A stretch of DNA of 25,340 nt from Paracoccaceae bacterium (GTDB lineage: Bacteria > Pseudomonadota > Alphaproteobacteria > Rhodobacterales > Rhodobacteraceae): contig JALXER010000079.1 of NCBI GenBank assembly GCA_027069385.1, forward strand, positions 1 to 25,340, read 5' to 3'. The notes below the pieces were generated by a model. It saw nothing but the letters and a program-made list of their open reading frames with translations, ran no database searches and had not been told where the DNA came from. Shown here piece after piece: positions 24,559 through 25,340 of this stretch (position 1 is its first letter; each line of letters starts with the position of its first letter). Position numbers and translations under genes: made by a program.

Positions 24559-25340
24559 TTATTTCAGGATGATCTCGGGGCCCATAAAGGTATTGGGCAG
24601 GAAGATAGAGATTTCCGGAATGTAGGTCACCATGATCAAAAAGACGAACAGGATGCCCAGCCACGGCAGTGCCGCACGCACCACGCGCATCATTGGCATA
24701 CCCGCCACGCCCGAGGTCACGAACAGGTTCAACCCCACCGGTGGCGTGATCATACCGATCTCCATGTTGACCACCATGATGATGCCCAGATGGATCGGGT
24801 CAATGCCCAGCTCGATCGCGATAGGAAACACCAGCGGCGCCACAATCACGATCAGGCCCGAGGGCTCCATAAACTGGCCACCCAGCAGCAGGATCACGTT
24901 GACGATCACCAGGAACATCACCGCGCCGAAACCGGCGGTCAGCATCGCGTTGGCGATTTGCTGGGGGATTTGCTCCTCGGTCAGCACATGTTTGAGCAAC
25001 AGCGCGTTGGCAATGATAAACATCAGGGTGATGGTCAGCTTGCCTGCCTCGAACAGGGTTTTCTTGGTGTCGCGGTTAACCAGTGACGGCAGGGCAAACA
25101 GCACGATTTCACCCACGCCGCGCAGCAGGCTGCCACCGCCACCGGTGACGGTTTCGCCATACGATCCGCTGGCGCTGACCAGACGGCCCGCAGCGGTGCG
25201 CAACGAATAGATGGACAGCATCGCCATCAGGATCAGCCCGCCAAACACGCCCAGCAGATAAAGACCGCGCAGCAGCCAGATCAGGGCCGAGCCGACCGTT
25301 TCATTGATCCCGAATCCGGCCACAAATGAATCGGTTCCCG
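24559..25340 (-). CDS. TRAP transporter large permease subunit (DctM type), N-terminal part missing
   Basis: The C-terminal 260 or so residues of the 12-helix membrane subunit of a tripartite ATP-independent periplasmic transporter, which imports small acids by ion gradient. Visible are repeated hydrophobic helices, FMEPSGLIVIVAPLVFPIA (a hallmark of the DctM core), HLGIIMVVNMEIGMITPPVGLNLFV, and the C-terminal end VTYIPEISIFLP. The frame is open to the window edge (codons upstream of GTG 25323 continue without stop), so that GTG is not taken as a start. The stop TAA is at 24559-24561. The substrate cannot be inferred without its binding protein and small permease, expected upstream beyond the window. 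It ends close to the inverted repeat at 24516-24551. Confidence 0.92.
   Translation of the reverse strand, partial: GTDSFVAGFGINETVGSALIWLLRGLYLLGVFGGLILMAMLSIYSLRTAAGRLVSASGSYGETVTGGGGSLLRGVGEIVLFALPSLVNRDTKKTLFEAGKLTITLMFIIANALLLKHVLTEEQIPQQIANAMLTAGFGAVMFLVIVNVILLLGGQFMEPSGLIVIVAPLVFPIAIELGIDPIHLGIIMVVNMEIGMITPPVGLNLFVTSGVAGMPMMRVVRAALPWLGILFVFLIMVTYIPEISIFLPNTFMGPEIILK

Overview
The window reads as a chromosomal segment of an alphaproteobacterium, most likely a marine Rhodobacterales (Roseobacter-type). The grounds are high GC, densely packed genes with 4-8 nt start/stop overlaps, an NDUFA9-like SDR, a cytoplasmic SoeAB-type sulfite dehydrogenase, a TRAP permease, and gltD/gltB separated by GFA proteins. 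Taxonomy is an inference from gene content. No phage, insertion sequence, integron or CRISPR array was seen. Most of the window is housekeeping metabolism with some cell-envelope genes.

Layout. (1) 1-3335, minus strand: the Fe-S subunit (cut by the window edge) and molybdopterin subunit of a sulfite-dehydrogenase-like enzyme. A divergent control region of about 205 bp follows. (2) 3541-7529, plus strand: a tightly coupled run of HisC-type aminotransferase, VOC protein, ABC exporter and PPP-type phosphatase; the last two start at GTG and TTG. (3) A minus-strand tRNA-Leu(CAG) with a clear sigma-70 promoter, then an NDUFA9-like gene. (4) 8894-16407: gltD, GFA protein, alpha/beta hydrolase, second GFA protein, gltB, i.e. 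glutamate synthase with a three-gene cassette between its subunits. (5) 16408-16874: a gene-free stretch packed with stem-loops, two of which form a large inverted repeat with compensatory base changes. (6) 16875-19395: GST, queG and an atypical SDR, probably one operon. (7) 19469-22545: yjbH and yjbF-like exopolysaccharide/envelope genes, convergent with a small secreted or membrane peptide gene across a strong terminator. (8) 22737-24463: two L,D-transpeptidase-like (YkuD) genes flanking a CAP-domain lipoprotein. (9) 24559-25340: the C-terminal part of a TRAP large permease, running off the window.

How the genes fit together. GltD passes NADPH electrons to GltB, which makes glutamate from glutamine and 2-oxoglutarate. 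SoeAB would oxidise cytoplasmic sulfite, feeding electrons to a membrane subunit expected just outside the window. YjbH/YjbF, the YkuD enzymes and the CAP lipoprotein form an envelope-related cluster. QueG completes queuosine synthesis for tRNA. I did not find a convincing new defence or mobile system. The most unusual items are the palindromic element after gltB and the GFA-hydrolase-GFA cassette inside the glutamate synthase operon.
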